A DNA stretch of 64,000 bases, taken from Cyclina sinensis. Taxonomy: Eukaryota; Mollusca; Bivalvia; Venerida; Veneridae. A program made the position numbers and the translations under genes. Of the stretch, positions 33,955 through 47,224 are shown piece by piece (positions within the stretch are counted from its first letter, which is position 1; each line of letters starts with the position of its first letter). The DNA is taken from NCBI GenBank assembly GCA_012932295.1, contig JAAONU010000014.1, positions 34,751,977-34,815,976 of the forward strand, written 5' to 3'. Below the pieces are notes generated by a model. It was not told the DNA's origin and made no database searches. It saw nothing but the letters and a program-made list of their open reading frames with translations.

Positions 33955-36900
33955 GTTACTTATTTTCATTCTAAGTCGACTGAACGCTACTCAAAGGAAT
34001 ATTATGTGGAGGCCATTTACTGCAACAATATCATCACTGTGTTTCTTGTATACAATGCATCATATGTACACTTAACAAATTTTCGTGGCCACTTGAAGTT
34101 GAAAAGTTGAGTTTCACGTGCGGAAAGGCGGCAATGTTCATCCCGGTCCGGATGAGGACTCTTGATAGCGATACATACGCCATAGCTGTTGTAAATAATG
34201 GAGAAGACAGGAAAACAAAATACTGCAAAATTTCAAGTCATTCTCATTTTAGTTTTAGTAAATTAGAGTTTTATTGGCTGGCCAATCAGAACATTTATTA
34301 AGTGTAGTTGGCATATTGTCGGCTCTATTGATCTCTCTATTATAGATAGCCAAATAAATGCCATATCAAAATCTTTTATGCCAAAAAATAGACTCAGAAT
34401 AGTAATTTATGAATATTACACTCTCAAGCATTAAAATCATCTTCCCTTCAGAATTCTGTAACTTTCTTATAATCTGAATGTATCATGTAGCCTTTCTTTT
34501 CGCTGTCTTTCTTTCGTTATGAATATAGTTGAAAACGTTTTTTTTTTTATTGAAACTGTAATGAGGATGGCCCTACCTATGATTTTTCAAGATGAAATCT
34601 CTATTCATCTATTTTGTCGATAGAACTCCAAGTCTTGAATTCTTCTGGAAAAACATTAACGGTTTATATAGCCAAATAATACAAATTCTTAAAAAAAAAA
34701 CAACACTTCCTGTAACACGCACATACTTTTATATGCTGAAAAACTTCTTGTTGATTCATTGAGACTGGCATTAATCTCGAAATATTGTCTCTAGGTAGCA
34801 ACTCTCCAGTAAGAAGTACAATTTGTAAAAATGCCAAGTAACACACAATATATCATTAAGGAACATTACTTCCTTGTCATTTATGATTTGCGTTCCTGAA
34901 AAACTTTAATGGATTATTTGTGACAATTCTTTTTTAACGAGAGATTCCTAAGAATTGGTAGTTGATAACTATTTTAAGATACGAGTGCAATCGGCTTTAC
35001 AAAACTGATTTTTGTGAGAGATTTTAATTCTGTTTTCTTGAACAATATCATTCAATGCTATTCTTTTTTGTCTAATATTCGGAGTTTCAGTTTAAGCTGA
35101 AAGACAAACAGCCGGTATTTGAATAATCATAGATTAGAAATAAGAAAGAAAAAAAAAAAACCCAAAACAAAGCAAGAGTGATTTGCGCCCAAAAATAAGT
35201 AAAGACTTAACCGGCATAGTTTACGTATTTAGATACACCGGAAAAGAATGTAATGAAGAACAAAAACAACAAAAAACAAAACAATAACAACAACAACAAA
35301 AACAACCAAAAACACAAAAAAAACTGCCTTTAAATGTTTTTTGTTTTGAAGCACAGTGTTCATGGTTCTATTCTTGAGGGTTTTCTCTTAAATTGCAGTC
35401 TTTAATGACACCATTAAACACAGTAATCATAAAACATAATGAATGCCAGTTTGTGTTCAGATCTCTTCCCAGTAACGGTCCAGGAACGGTCTTTCTATAA
35501 GCACTTTGTGATTCTTTAGAAACAAACCATAGAAAACGATGCCTCGTTTTAAACATTAAGTAAGAAATTTGTGTGGAGTAACAGTAGGAGTAAGACAGCA
35601 GACACTTTAAATTATACCAAATAAGAAGGAAAAAGTCCTGATATTTCCGTCAGTATTTTATCAAAATGTCAGCAGTTGAGTAAGAAATGATTGCAAATCG
35701 TTTTCTTTTTAAAACAAAACCCCAAAACACAAGAGCTATATAACTTAGATTTACTTCTAGAAACTTCATTTTTTCCATTTTTCAAGATGCAGTCCAGCGA
35801 AACCTTTTTAATTCAAGTGACTGTTTTATTCAAAGTGTATGGAAAGCATTCTGATTTATTATAACATTAATATTAATTTCACTTCTCGACTTTCTAAACG
35901 CCACAGCATTGTTCTGTAAATTGGTGTTACGATGCATTATATCATTCAAAATGTCTTGTGTGTGTTATAAATAAAGTGCTAAAAGACATATATCATTTGT
36001 ATAGTTCCATTAGCAAGTGAGTAATGTGTTTCTGCACACATAAAATCAACTTTGTTATTACACTTTATTTGTCATTTTGCTAACCTTTTTATCATACACC
36101 AACCATTTAGATTGCAGATTTTATATTCCCACCTGTATTCTGTTAAGCATCTTTTATCTTCTGAAAATATAACGCCTTGCAGAATTAAGTCACAACTGCC
36201 TTTTCTTCATTCGTGTGAGGCTAACACTTACAAAAACAAGCGTATAAACTGCACTTATGAAACATTTGTTTGCGCGACACTTTTCTCCGCCCATTTATGT
36301 CGGTTCCCTGTTAATCAACGAATGGGCGTCAATCATTTACGAAACAGCTGTTAACATCTCATAGTTAGTCTAACTATCAAGGAAATACTGATTTCACCTC
36401 AGCAACTGCTCACATATGTTTGATGCAGCTACTGATTCGATGAAATTACCCGCGACTAAAAGAATCAGCTATCAGCCATATTGTTATAAGTCTATTTGAT
36501 TGAACAGGCATCACGTTGCAGTATATATAAGAAATTGAAGTGACGCACTAAAATTTTGCAAAACGTAAACAAATATCAAAATCGCGTGCTTTCACCATGA
36601 TGGTAGTTAGAAATACAGGTATTTACCACCATTTAGTAATGTTTTAGTATGCGCAGCGATTACTGCATTGTTTACTAGATGACAAAAATTACGGTCTCAA
36701 AATAATTTCTTACTCGTAAAGTTTAATAAGGTTCTAACAATAAAGAAAATGTACCGTTTTGGTGTCTTTTAAATATGTTAAGTTCATCCTTTAAAAAAAT
36801 TCGGTGCGTCTCTTTTTAATAAACGCACATTTGAAATCCAAAAATGGTTATTTCTGAAAGAGAACATAATATTTACATAATTTTATACTTTGTATAACTA

Positions 36901-37555
36901 TGTATATTGACTTTATTATTTAAATGCTAAAGAAATTGATATAACAAAATTCATTTTCATTTGTTCAACATATTTTTTACAAGATCGCTTGCTGAGCGTT
37001 TGGCATTGCATCTATCTCTTTTCTGTGTACACTGGTTTGCTTTTACTTGTTTTCAGTAACATTCCTTATCTTCAAATTGCCGTTAATCAGCTCACATTTT
37101 GCTTTATAAAGACATCGTAGTCTAAATAGTGACAAAGCATATAATAATCGTGGCGTCAAACTAAAAAATATTCTTCTGATGATTCCGCGTATGTAAAACA
37201 TAATCATTTCTTAAGTCCAACTATTTTGACTTTGGTTAGCAGCGATGAAAATATCGTGTGACCTATGTGTTTAACGATATTCTAAAATACAACAAAAGTA
37301 GCTCATATCAGACTGTAACGAATTGCTGATAGGGTAAGAACTGTCAGCAGTACACATTATCACTATGGATCCCGACATACAAAGGACAACGCGGATCGCT
37401 TGCTCTGTAACTGTTTACCGAGAAGAATTTTTTATATTACATTGCTAATGGCGTATCTTAGCTACATGTATGAACATTATAGATATATTGAACTATTAAA
37501 CGAAATACCAGAGTTCTGTGTTCACCACTGAAACGTATTCTTTTTACCTTACCTG
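33955..37555. other. Gene-free stretch
   Basis: A 64-codon ORF at 34,107-34,301 (VRMRTLDSDTYAIAVVNNGE) is somewhat GC-richer than its surroundings but not recognised. A/C-rich simple sequence (CAA/AAC runs) lies at 35,265-35,320. The rest is AT-rich and unassigned. Confidence 0.4.
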
Positions 37556-37559
37556 ACCA

Positions 37560-38100
37560 AAGGTCGGTTGTAGCTTTAGTATGCTATGTTCGTCCGTCCG
37601 TCGTCCATAACTGACTTCAAACAACATCTTCTCCTATACAACTGGGTCACTTGCAATTTAACTTTATCGAGTGGTCCTTTTTTCCAAATTATGTAAAAAA
37701 TGGAATTCCATGCAGAGCTCTGGTAACCATGGCAACTGAGAAACTTTCTTGTCTGAAACTACAAGGCAGAGAGCTCACATTTTGGTCGATAGCATCATCT
37801 AGTAGACCTTTACCAAAATTATATAAATCATGGCTCTTGATTTTACATAGACTTGTTTAGAATAATAATAAAAAAACTTCTTGTCAGAAACCATTAGGCC
37901 TAGGGTTTAAATATTTTGTGTGTACCATTGTCTATGGACCTCTACCAAGTGTGTACAAATCATGGCCGCTGGATCAATATTGGCTCCGCCCCAGTGGTCA
38001 TTTGGTTTTACATATAGTTATATAGGAAAGGTTTAAAAAATCTTCTTGTCAGAAAGTGAAAGGATTGAGGTTAGTAATATATTGGATATTATTGCCTAGT
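37560..38100 (+). repeat. Pearl-type repeat with ~150-bp monomers
   Basis: A short (TCCG)n run at ~37,590-37,607 is followed by imperfect monomers marked by 'aactttcttgtctgaaac', 'aacttcttgtcagaaacc' and 'atcttcttgtcagaaag' at about 37,745, 37,875 and 38,040. A 69-codon frame inside is accidental. Confidence 0.7.
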
Positions 38101-38219
38101 TAATTAGATAGGCTTTGGAAGGTCTTGTCCCTCACCAATTTATCCAGCCCCCACCCACCTCACCTGGGTACCCCCCATCTCGCGCAAAAATGGAAAACTC
38201 ATTGGAAGTGGTAGAAAGG

Positions 38220-38500
38220 TACTTAAACTTAATCCACCTTTGTCCTTAACCTTCAGGTGACCTCCTGACCTAATTCCTTGTTCTTAAGCGACATCAATGA
38301 AATTTTAACTATTTGTATAATTTTTAATGCAGCCTTCATCTTATTGATCTACTGACCTACTTCCCTGTTTTGAAGACATGTCAATGAAATTTTAACTGTT
38401 TGTATAAGTTTGCATACATACTTCCAATTTTACTTTGGTTTACCTTGAACTGTTGACCTTTCTTGGTTTAAAAATAGTTTTGATATCTAATGTGCTATTT
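38220..38500 (+). repeat. Short degenerate tandem repeat
   Basis: Two ~115-bp units share 'atcaatgaaattttaactattt' and 'gacctacttccctg'-type words. It resembles in style the 10.7-kb repeat read in reverse. Confidence 0.55.
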
Positions 38501-38504
38501 GAAC

Positions 38505-39150
38505 CCCCTGCCATTTAACAAATGCCTTAGGTGTCCACCACATATTGTTTTATAGTTTCTTTTCAAGTCAGCGATTCACAAGCAGTTAGTTATCTAGTTC
38601 TTTAATTTGATTTCTTTAAATCAAAACTAATATCACTAAAACGTAAAAAGCATCACTGGAAGGAAGTTTGTTGCTTTAAGGCGCACACATTTTTATGCCA
38701 GTGTTTCTTCACCAGTATGTTTTACTTTTCTTCTACTTTGGGAGATATCTAAAATCCTGGACCCAAGCAAATTGTAGAGAATATAATTATGAAATATCTA
38801 GGGGAACTAAAACGTCTGAAGAAAAAGTAGAAAAAGAAACAATGTAGCTTCGCAATTGACACTTATAATTGAATTTTCTTTTTACATTAGTAAACCAATG
38901 TGTTTTTGAAAATCTCTAAAGACTTCTGTATCGTGAGAAATAAAACTAGATTACTAGTTTAGTTTTCAATTTAGGTCGCTAGGTTATTTCCTTTAGGTAC
39001 AGGAGACAGGAGAACAGGGGGAAAAAATGACTCTAAATGAGATGTTCTTACACGGACGGGATTGTTACTTGCATTTGCACTGACATATTTTCTGTCTGGA
39101 AATGATTGATTTTTTTGTTTTAACTAGGTGAGTACCGTAATACAGATGTT
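38505..39150. other. Gene-free stretch
   Basis: AT-rich sequence with no recognised feature between two repeat arrays. Confidence 0.4.
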
Positions 39151-39154
39151 TATT

Positions 39155-40640
39155 ATGCCCCTACGACGAATGGGGGTGGGGGTATACTGGAATCGCTTTG
39201 TCGCGTCGGTCGGTCAGTCAGCCGGTCGGTCGGTCGGTCGGTCAGTCAGTCGGTCGTTCGGTCAGTCCGTCTTCACCTTGTTCACTCAATAAGTCATATA
39301 CTAATGAAGTAATTTTCTTCAAACTTGGCGTTGGTGTTAACCTTAACATAGGAATGTGCAGAACCCATGGTTGCCCTTTTGTCAGGTCAAGGTCACACTG
39401 GAAGTTCAGATAATTTTCGTGTCAGCTGTGTAAATCTTATACGCCTTGAAGGATTTTCTTCAAACTTGGCTCAAATGTTCACCTCATGATAGCGATGTGC
39501 AAAACCAATATTGACTTTGTACCAGCTCAAGGTCTAGGTCACACTTGAAGGTCAAATCCTTTAACAAATAATTACTAGTATAAGACATGGATTTTCTTCT
39601 TACTTTGCTCAAATGTTCATCTCAACAAGGCAATGGTGCATAACCCATATTGCCATTGTGTCAGCTCAAGGTCAAGGTCACACTAGAAGGTCAAATATCT
39701 AACAGTTACAAAAAGACAATGTGTTTTGGTTAATCTGTAAATCCTTTACCCTTTGAAGGATTTTGTTCTTACTTGGCTCAAATGTTCAACTCAACAAGGC
39801 AATGTGAAAAAATCCATGTTGCCCGTCGTATCATGTCAAGGTCAAGGTTACACTGGAAGGATCAGATAATTTTCGTGTCTGCTCTGTAAATCCTATACCT
39901 CTTGAAGGATTTTCTGCAAACCTGTCTCAAATGTTCAGCTCATGATAGCAATGTGTAGAACCCATGTTGACCTTGTACCGGATCAAGATCAACGTCACGA
40001 AGGTCAAATTTTTAACAATAAATTATAAGACAAGGATTTTCTTCTAACTTTGCTCAAAGTTTCATCAACAAGGGTGTTCATAATCCATATTGCCCTTGTG
40101 TCAGCTCATGGTCAGGGTCACACTGGAAGGTCAAATAAATTTACAGTTTAAAAAAAAGACAATGTGTCTTGTTTGCTCTGTAAAATCTTTACCCCTTGAA
40201 GGAGTTTGTTCTTACATATTTCAAATATTCAACTCAGCAAGGCAATATGCAGAACCCATGTTACCATTGTGTCAGGTCAAGGTCAATGTCACATTGGAAG
40301 GTTAGACAATTTTCGTGTCCGCTCTATATATTTTATACCCTTTGAAGGATTTTCTTCAAACGCAGCTCAAATGTTCACCTCATGACAGCGATGTGCAGAA
40401 CCCATGTTGACCTCGTGTCAGCTCAAAGTCAAGGTCACACTGTAAAGTCAGACAATTTTTTTGTCTGCTCTTTAAATCCTATACCCCTTTAAGAATTTTA
40501 TTCAAACCTTAGCTAAAATGTTTCCCTGATGATGAGGATATGCAGAATTGTGTTGAACTTGTGTTGCCCTTGTACTAGCTCATGGTCAAGGTCAAACTTG
40601 AAGTTAAATATTAAACAATCATATTAAGATGAGGACTATT
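39155..40640 (+). repeat. Pearl-type element with three-monomer higher-order repeat
   Basis: It opens with 'tatgcccctacgacgaatgggggtggggg', a (GGTC)n microsatellite at ~39,205-39,270, then about nine monomers each carrying 'ctcaaggtcaaggtcacac' or a variant (about 39,384, 39,530, 39,664, 39,835, 39,985, 40,105, 40,277, 40,425, 40,585). Three monomer types alternate: one followed by 'cagataattttcgtgtc', one by an 'aataa...taagacaagg' stretch, and one by 'aaaaagacaatgtg'. The pattern repeats every ~445 bp. No gene is present; short frames are by-products of the repeats. Confidence 0.85.
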
Positions 40641-40644
40641 TTCT

Positions 40645-41565
40645 TACTTGGCGGAATACCTTATATTCTTTAGTTTAGCTCATAATTTCTTTGTTTTTGT
40701 AAGTTAGCAAAATCAAAGGTTATTGTCACATGTTTCCTGATTTGATGTTTCAAAATTTATTCATTACTATTACCTGTGAAGTGTTGTCTCTTTTTTTCAT
40801 CAAATACAACTATTTTTTTGCCACAAAAGTTATTCCCTTTTCCATATATTCAAATATCCAAGTCACCTTCTATCAATGACATTGGTGGTGGTATGAATTG
40901 CATTCAGCGATAGTTCTAGTTAAATTAGTATCTTGAATGCACAATTGACGATAGCCAAACAGATCATAGATATTTATTTCATTTTAAAACGTAAAATTTA
41001 GTACGTACTCAGAATGGTGAATCCAAACTTTATGTTCACCAGAATGCATCAGACAGTATATTCATGTTTTGGTCCAGTCGTGACCGTTAAATGCATTGTA
41101 CAAAACACATAAAATCGTATTTTAGTAAGTTGTTGTGACATATATTAAATAATCATTCTGGCCAAAGTTAACAGAGATATTCTAACACACCCTTCGAGAG
41201 GCAAAATGTGACAAAAATGACGATATTTTAACCTCACCTAACGCTGTTACGAATGTCCAAGTCTTGTTTCAGATTACATACTTTTTTTCGTACGTCTAGA
41301 CACCCAGGAGGCTAAGTATTTTCATCTCATTTAAATATACGTTATAGTATTAAGCATTACTTTTAAGAAGGTGATAAACCAAAAACATGAGATGAAATAG
41401 AAATGAAGACACGAAAGTAATGAGATTTTCTTCTTTAAAAATGTGAAAGTACATGTATAAGGTAAATATTTTCTTCAAGCGTTTCTTTTACCACCAAAAT
41501 TGTTAAGGTTAATTTTGTCTTTCCGTATATTTTAGCATTTAACTTTGACAGGCATTATAGATAGT
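40645..41565. other. Gene-free stretch
   Basis: Nothing recognised; AT-rich. Confidence 0.45.
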
Positions 41566-41570
41566 AATTA

Positions 41571-42475
41571 TGTCTCTCTCTCCTTCCCCCACCCCACGAT
41601 GTAGTGGGGTGGGAGACATACTGTTTAATTTTGTTTTTGTAGTTTCCGTTCTACGCTTCTTCTCCATAGCCCGTGTTTGGATTTCAGTTGAACTTGATGA
41701 TTTATTGGTACCAAGCCTGGTGAGCATATCGTCAGCATTTTCCTGTTTTATTTTCAGCGAAGTAATGGGCATTTGAACATATATAGGCATATCTCCATTA
41801 CTATTCGTCTGATTTTGACAAAACTCCACAGGAATGATTGTTAGCAAGTGTAGTTACAAGTTTTATCGATGTGTTCCGGTTGGGTGATTTTTATCGGAGT
41901 TTTGGCCCTTGATTTGTCAAAATTTGAATACATTTGGGCATATCGGCATAACCGCTATTCAAATTTTGAGGAAACTTCACAAGAACGATAAAAAGCCAAA
42001 TTAGTTATGCATGTTTTCGTCTTGATCCGTTAAGATACTTTTAGGCGAAATTATGGCCCTTGATTTGTCCAAATTTTAATACAGATAGGCATATCACTGC
42101 AACTGCTGGTTAGATTTTGACAAAACTTTACACTAAATGATCATTAGCAAGTTTAATTGCGCATAAATTGGCTTATACTAGTTGATTTCTTTAAGTAGAG
42201 TTGTAGCCCTCTATTTGTTCAGAATTGTATAAACTTAGCATATCTCCATAAGTGTTGTTTGGATTTTGAGGAAAAAATCACAGTTATGATTATTAACAAG
42301 TGTAGTTATACATATTATCAGCTTGTTCCTTTCGAATGATTTTAGTGGTGTCGAAGTGCTTTATTTGTCCAAAATGGAGTACATTTCAGCAATTCTCTAA
42401 AACCGCCAGTCATATTTGACCGCTCATCGGATTTTTGATGACATGTGTGGGAGACATATGTTTTTCTCAAACATA
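41571..42475 (+). repeat. Pearl-like element with hairpin end and five ~150-bp monomers
   Basis: It begins with a small hairpin (ccccaccccac / gtggggtggg) followed by 'gagacata', and ends in 'gtgtgggagacatatg'. Monomers marked by 'aggcatatctccattact' or variants occur at about 41,788, 41,937, 42,078, 42,238 and 42,395. The 68- and 102-codon frames on opposite strands at its left end are accidental. Confidence 0.75.
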
Positions 42476-42479
42476 ATCT

Positions 42480-45465
42480 CTAGTTACACATAAAATTTAT
42501 TAATGAACTCGTTAATAACAGCTATGCACATATGAAAAACATATTTCTAGCTTCAAATCCACAAGTTTCTTGACATATGTGTAGCTTTAGTACCAAAAAC
42601 GAATAAATTTTGGAAACGACAGGGAAGTGACTTTGGCTTTTGGTTCCTCTTTTCTACACGTAAAAAAATCTTTTACTCAGTGATATGATTTAAAAAAAAT
42701 AAAGTCATTGTGGTAGTCAAAATAAAAAAAAACAAAAACTTTTTTTTTTATAATTAGAAACATAACTTTACACTCAACTTAAGACATTTCTGTCATTTCT
42801 TTTTTATTTTGAAATAAAGACGACACCATTCGATGTAACTATAATTTTCTGAAAGGTTTTATTGTCATTTCATTACCTCTGTCAGCCTGTACTTGAAGCA
42901 GATTTTAGAAAATGGAAAAAACATGAACCGGCTACAGTTTAAGATATATACAGTTCTCTTGTGACTTGCATGTTATCCTCGTGTTTCACATCCTCTTAAA
43001 GTCGAGACAAAAAAAAAAAAAAAAAAAAAATGTCAGTTCTAGTCATTATTATTATTATTATAATCGGAGATTGCATCTTTCATTACCTTGATTAAAATGC
43101 ATTGGGTAAACCGCATGGGACAACTTTTAATAATTTGCAGTCTGCATTCATTATGCATTACTGTTTGTGGTCTTCAGATATACGTTGTTTTACAATATAT
43201 TTTGTTTTCTGTTAGACTTATAGTTTGATTCCTGCCATCTAACATAGTCTCATGGATGTTATAGATTACAAATGGTTCTTTAACGATACCAAACTTTGTG
43301 TTGAACAAATGCTCTTTGTTGACCCCAACCCTTCATTTTAATCTTCTTGTTTTTACAAGAATTATTGCTTAGTTTAAATTGATTAATTGGTAAGTTATTG
43401 TTCTTACGAAATATAGCATAAATTTTCTTACACGTTTTCAAATTGCGACCTTCTTTCAATGCCTGAGTATGCACATAATCAAGGACTACTGTGGACTTTG
43501 TTATAGTCTGCTTAAATTAAAAAAAATGGAAAGAATCAACAACAAAAACTGTGTTAAAATGTTTTGCAAGTATATATCATTTTAAACATTTAATGCAAGG
43601 AAACCTAGATTTAAACAGTCTATATTGTGTTGAACGATAAAGATCATATCAGTTGAGGCACTAATGTACCTTTTAGATGCATCACATTGATGATAAGAAC
43701 ACACTTAGCGAGGTCATAACTTCTAACAGATGCTTTTAGACGTGAATTGTTTTATTGTTTTCGATAGCACAAAGAATGGAATATCAGATGAATAATGAAC
43801 CGAAGTTTTATACCTCATTTGTTAATTTTAAAGGCTTCATCGTAAAAAGTAGATATAAAAGGCGGAGAGAAAGCCGAATGAGAAAACCTTTCTATATCCA
43901 ATAAATTGCTTCCATATAAAGACATAAAATAAATGGTTATCGATTGATCTGAAATTTTAAAATCTGTTTGCTCATCGAAAGGTTGTTTGTTGTACATATT
44001 CCGCCTTATCACGAATAGGAGATAAAAAGTTGTATAAAACCAACAATTTGCAGACTATTTTAATGATTTCGTATTATCCGTAAAATCACACTCGGCATCT
44101 GATTATATTTAAGGGTATCTTAACGTCATAAAATTATCGTAAATATTTCGACAATCTGGTGCTTTGCAATACAGTTATGCTGAAACTTGACAATGACCAA
44201 CATAAAATGATGACAATAAATTTGACGAGAAAAATATTGTTATTGTGAAAACTGTGATTGATTGACGCCAGGAAACCAGTTTTAGACTTTATTATTAGAA
44301 ATACTAAACAAAGGGATGATAAGAAAAAAATCTACTTTCATCAGTTTGGCCTTACATTATTTAGTCTTGATGATATAATTTACTAAGCTAATGAAAATGA
44401 AAAAAACCTCTTATAGAGAAGTTTATTGAACTTTTTCAAAACTTATCAAAGTGATCTTTACTTTCACCAGAAACGTTAATTATAGTTGATTAGTCTTTTA
44501 AGTGCTTTTAAAGTCTTTAACTTCATTATCTATGGATCCTGTAAAAAAATGTTCAGTGACATTCTGCCAGTTCGATAGATGGCAAGGTTGATGCCTTTAG
44601 ACAAGGAATTATCTATTGATTTATGGAAGACTGAAATTCTATTTTCTTCACCTAAAGGAAATTGTTCTGACTTCAAAATAATGTGCAGATCGGTCATGTT
44701 ATTAATAATTCAGCAAAATAATGGAAATTTGAAATACATATATAAAAAAACGTAAGAAAGAAATTTATGTAAAATCTCGCACTGTACAATTGATGTTTTA
44801 AGTGTATATTTTGTAAAAAAAATTTTTGGTGTGTATAAATGCTAGTCTTTTGTTTGTTTGCACCTTTTTTTCTTTTTTTTTTATAATTTTTCATCAATAT
44901 TATAAGTACTATTCTGTCTTAATTCTGGATAAGATATGAGAGGGAACAAGCAACATAGAAAGACTAAAGTCCTTACTTAATCGTCAGATAGTAAACAAAA
45001 TATATGCCGAAGGACGAAGTAATTGTCAGTGTGGTGCTTGGAGATAACACCGAGCGTTTGATGTTTTTATGAACCATATTAAAATGGCACGGCACGTTAA
45101 ACTTAGTTAACTAGTTAGTTCTTATAAAATTATTAATAAATTGAGTGCACAGTACTTTGATATCAATGAGCCAGGAGGTTATCAGTATGCGATCACCAGA
45201 CTGAAAAAAAGCGGGCCACATGTATAATCGATCATGAACATTTTTCTTGCAAGTCAAACGGTTACTCAAAGAGTACTTAAATTTATATGATTTATTGCCA
45301 ATCATTTTAAATGGAATAAAGAAAATAGGTCGTCATATACTCTCCGTAATTAAAACCATAATGAACCACATTTATGTAATTATTCCACAAGCTTGTTGAT
45401 TATTACACAAGCTGCTAGTAGTAACTGTCTGCCTGATTATTGACTCTCAGGTGTTTTTCAGTATG
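42480..45465. other. Gene-free stretch
   Basis: It contains a poly(A) run of ~24 at 43,007-43,030 followed by an (ATT)n run near 43,047. Near 45,055 'ggcacgttaaac' resembles a SINE-core word. No gene is recognised. Confidence 0.45.
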
Positions 45466-45469
45466 CAGA

Positions 45470-45705
45470 CGAGAATTCTGCTGATGTTTTCCTTCGGATG
45501 CGACGTTAAACCGATGTCCCATGTATCAGTGCTTTACGTGAGCATGCAAAAGAACCAGGGGTGTCTCTGGAAAGGGATGCTTTCTGTACGCGTATCTTGC
45601 ACTATCACCCACAACATAAAATAACTAATCTCTGCAGGGGGCGTCGGTCATATGGGCAACCGGTACCGACGACTAATAAACTTAAGTAGATAGATAGAAT
45701 TCTGC
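45470..45705 (+). repeat. SINE 3' body and tail
   Basis: 'cttcggatgcgacgttaaac', 'gaaccaggggtgtctctgg' and 'cgacgactaataaactta' ending in a (GATA)n-like tail 'agatagatagaa' follow the layout of widespread invertebrate SINE 3' bodies. No tRNA head is attached, so it is 5'-truncated. I cannot say which named SINE core it belongs to. Confidence 0.6.
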
Positions 45706-45709
45706 TGTG

Positions 45710-46935
45710 CCACTTAAGAATCACACAATGCCGTTTTTCCATTTTATTCATAGACTGATGAAAGTAAAAATTTTGTTTATTGTTGACTAAATTTTATAGT
45801 GTGAATTGCGTGAACAGATATACAAACAATACTCATTAAGCCTTAAAAAGTTTTGTTGCCTTATTTCAAAATAACATATTTTGTTCTTTCGAAAACAAAA
45901 TTAATTTTAGGCATGAGCGATTGTAAGACTATTCGTAACTAACTGAACACGCTTACAGGCAGAAGCTGTCGGTAGTGCAATCAACAGTCTGTGACTGGTT
46001 GCACGAATTGCACGAACGTATGCAAGAAATCGTGCGGTCAGTAATAGACGGTTGTGCTCCATTGCAGTTGTTATTAAACTGTCCATGCGATCGCCTTCAA
46101 ACAGTCACACCCAGACTTCAGCGAACACTGCACAGACTCTTTAGGTCAATACCTGCGAGTGTCTGCGACCCTGTTTGGAGTTTTTAGTCGTACCATTCGA
46201 GATCTCGCAAGCTGGGCTTAAAGGTTAAATACAATACCAGCGGTCTGACTAATTACCATTTCTTGGAATGCACATAAAATTCTTAGAACGACTTTAAACT
46301 GAAATACACTACCTAACTTCCCAATGCCTGTGCCTCGAATCAGATATTAAAAAAAAAAAAAGAAAAAAAGAAAAAAAAATTGGAAGACGTCATATAATTT
46401 TTAGTGTCACTTCAAACATAGAAAATCAGGCACACAAAAAGGAATCAGTGCGATTTGATGAAATTATTGTCGAAAATGTTCGCAGTCCATTTAAGAATTG
46501 CAGACAGTGACATCAACATCATATAATACAATTATTGTAAAACAGAACAGTCGTAGATAATCTGCGAAATGAGAATATTTCGATGTCTGCTTATGTAATC
46601 CATAATTGCATTGTAGCATCACCCATCTAATTCGAAATACCCCAATTAAGACGATATTCATTTAACCAATCAATATTATACGCAATAGTAAGATAAAACA
46701 GCATTGCGTTATCCTCAAGTGACACATATGTAATCACAATTAGTCAGTTATTTTTCTGTACTGAAATTGCCTGATTTTTATCAGACAGTCATTGCTAGAA
46801 GCTTGTGCTTTGAGCCTTTCTATTTTTGAAATCACATAATCCGTGCAGTTCGCTTAATTTCCTTTCGAAGTTCATACACTTACAGTTTAATGTGAAATAT
46901 GTAAAAACTGCTTTTAATATATCATTTAATCCCGA
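45710..46935. other. Gene-free stretch with a GC-richer patch
   Basis: A patch at about 45,940-46,210 is GC-richer and open for 70 codons (start not ATG). It contains 'gtctgcgaccctgtttgg' and looks like a repeat fragment more than a gene. A poly(A) run interrupted by single Gs lies at 46,349-46,379. Confidence 0.35.
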
Positions 46936-46940
46936 GGTCG

Positions 46941-47220
46941 GCCCGGCTAGCTAAGTTAGTAGAGCATTGGATTGTCAATCCTTTCGTTCTTGATTCAAAC
47001 CTCACCAGGTTTTGCTAAATTTCTCCGGGATAATCAATCACGGACAATGCGTCTCAAGGTCATTTATCCCACAACTTTGATTTAATGGAGGAAGCAGTCA
47101 GTCGTTTGCGGAGAGATTGTTTAGTTTGTTTGTTGGATACCCAGGAACAGTTGCTAGATGGACTTACCGGCGGAGTATGACCAAAGAGGTTATGAACTGG
47201 CTCAAATAAAAACCAACACA
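46941..47220 (+). repeat. tRNA-derived SINE with intact-looking head
   Basis: The first ~70 bp ('gcccggctagctaagttag', 'tagagcattggattgtcaat', 'gattcaaacctc') follow a tRNA layout with box A and box B positions. The anticodon loop ttgtcaa would be GTC (tRNA-Asp-like). The acceptor stem no longer pairs, so it is not a functional tRNA gene. The ~210-bp body ends in 'tatgaccaaagaggttatga' and an A-rich tail, and matches the headless copy at 6,957-7,150. Confidence 0.8.
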
Positions 47221-47224
47221 CAAA

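Noticed and set aside
41539..41847. 102-codon minus and 68-codon plus ORFs.
   Set aside because: Both lie in the hairpin end and first monomer of a tandem repeat element; composition is repeat-driven.
46941..47012. A functional tRNA-Asp gene.
   Set aside because: The acceptor stem does not pair and the sequence continues into a SINE body with a related copy elsewhere.
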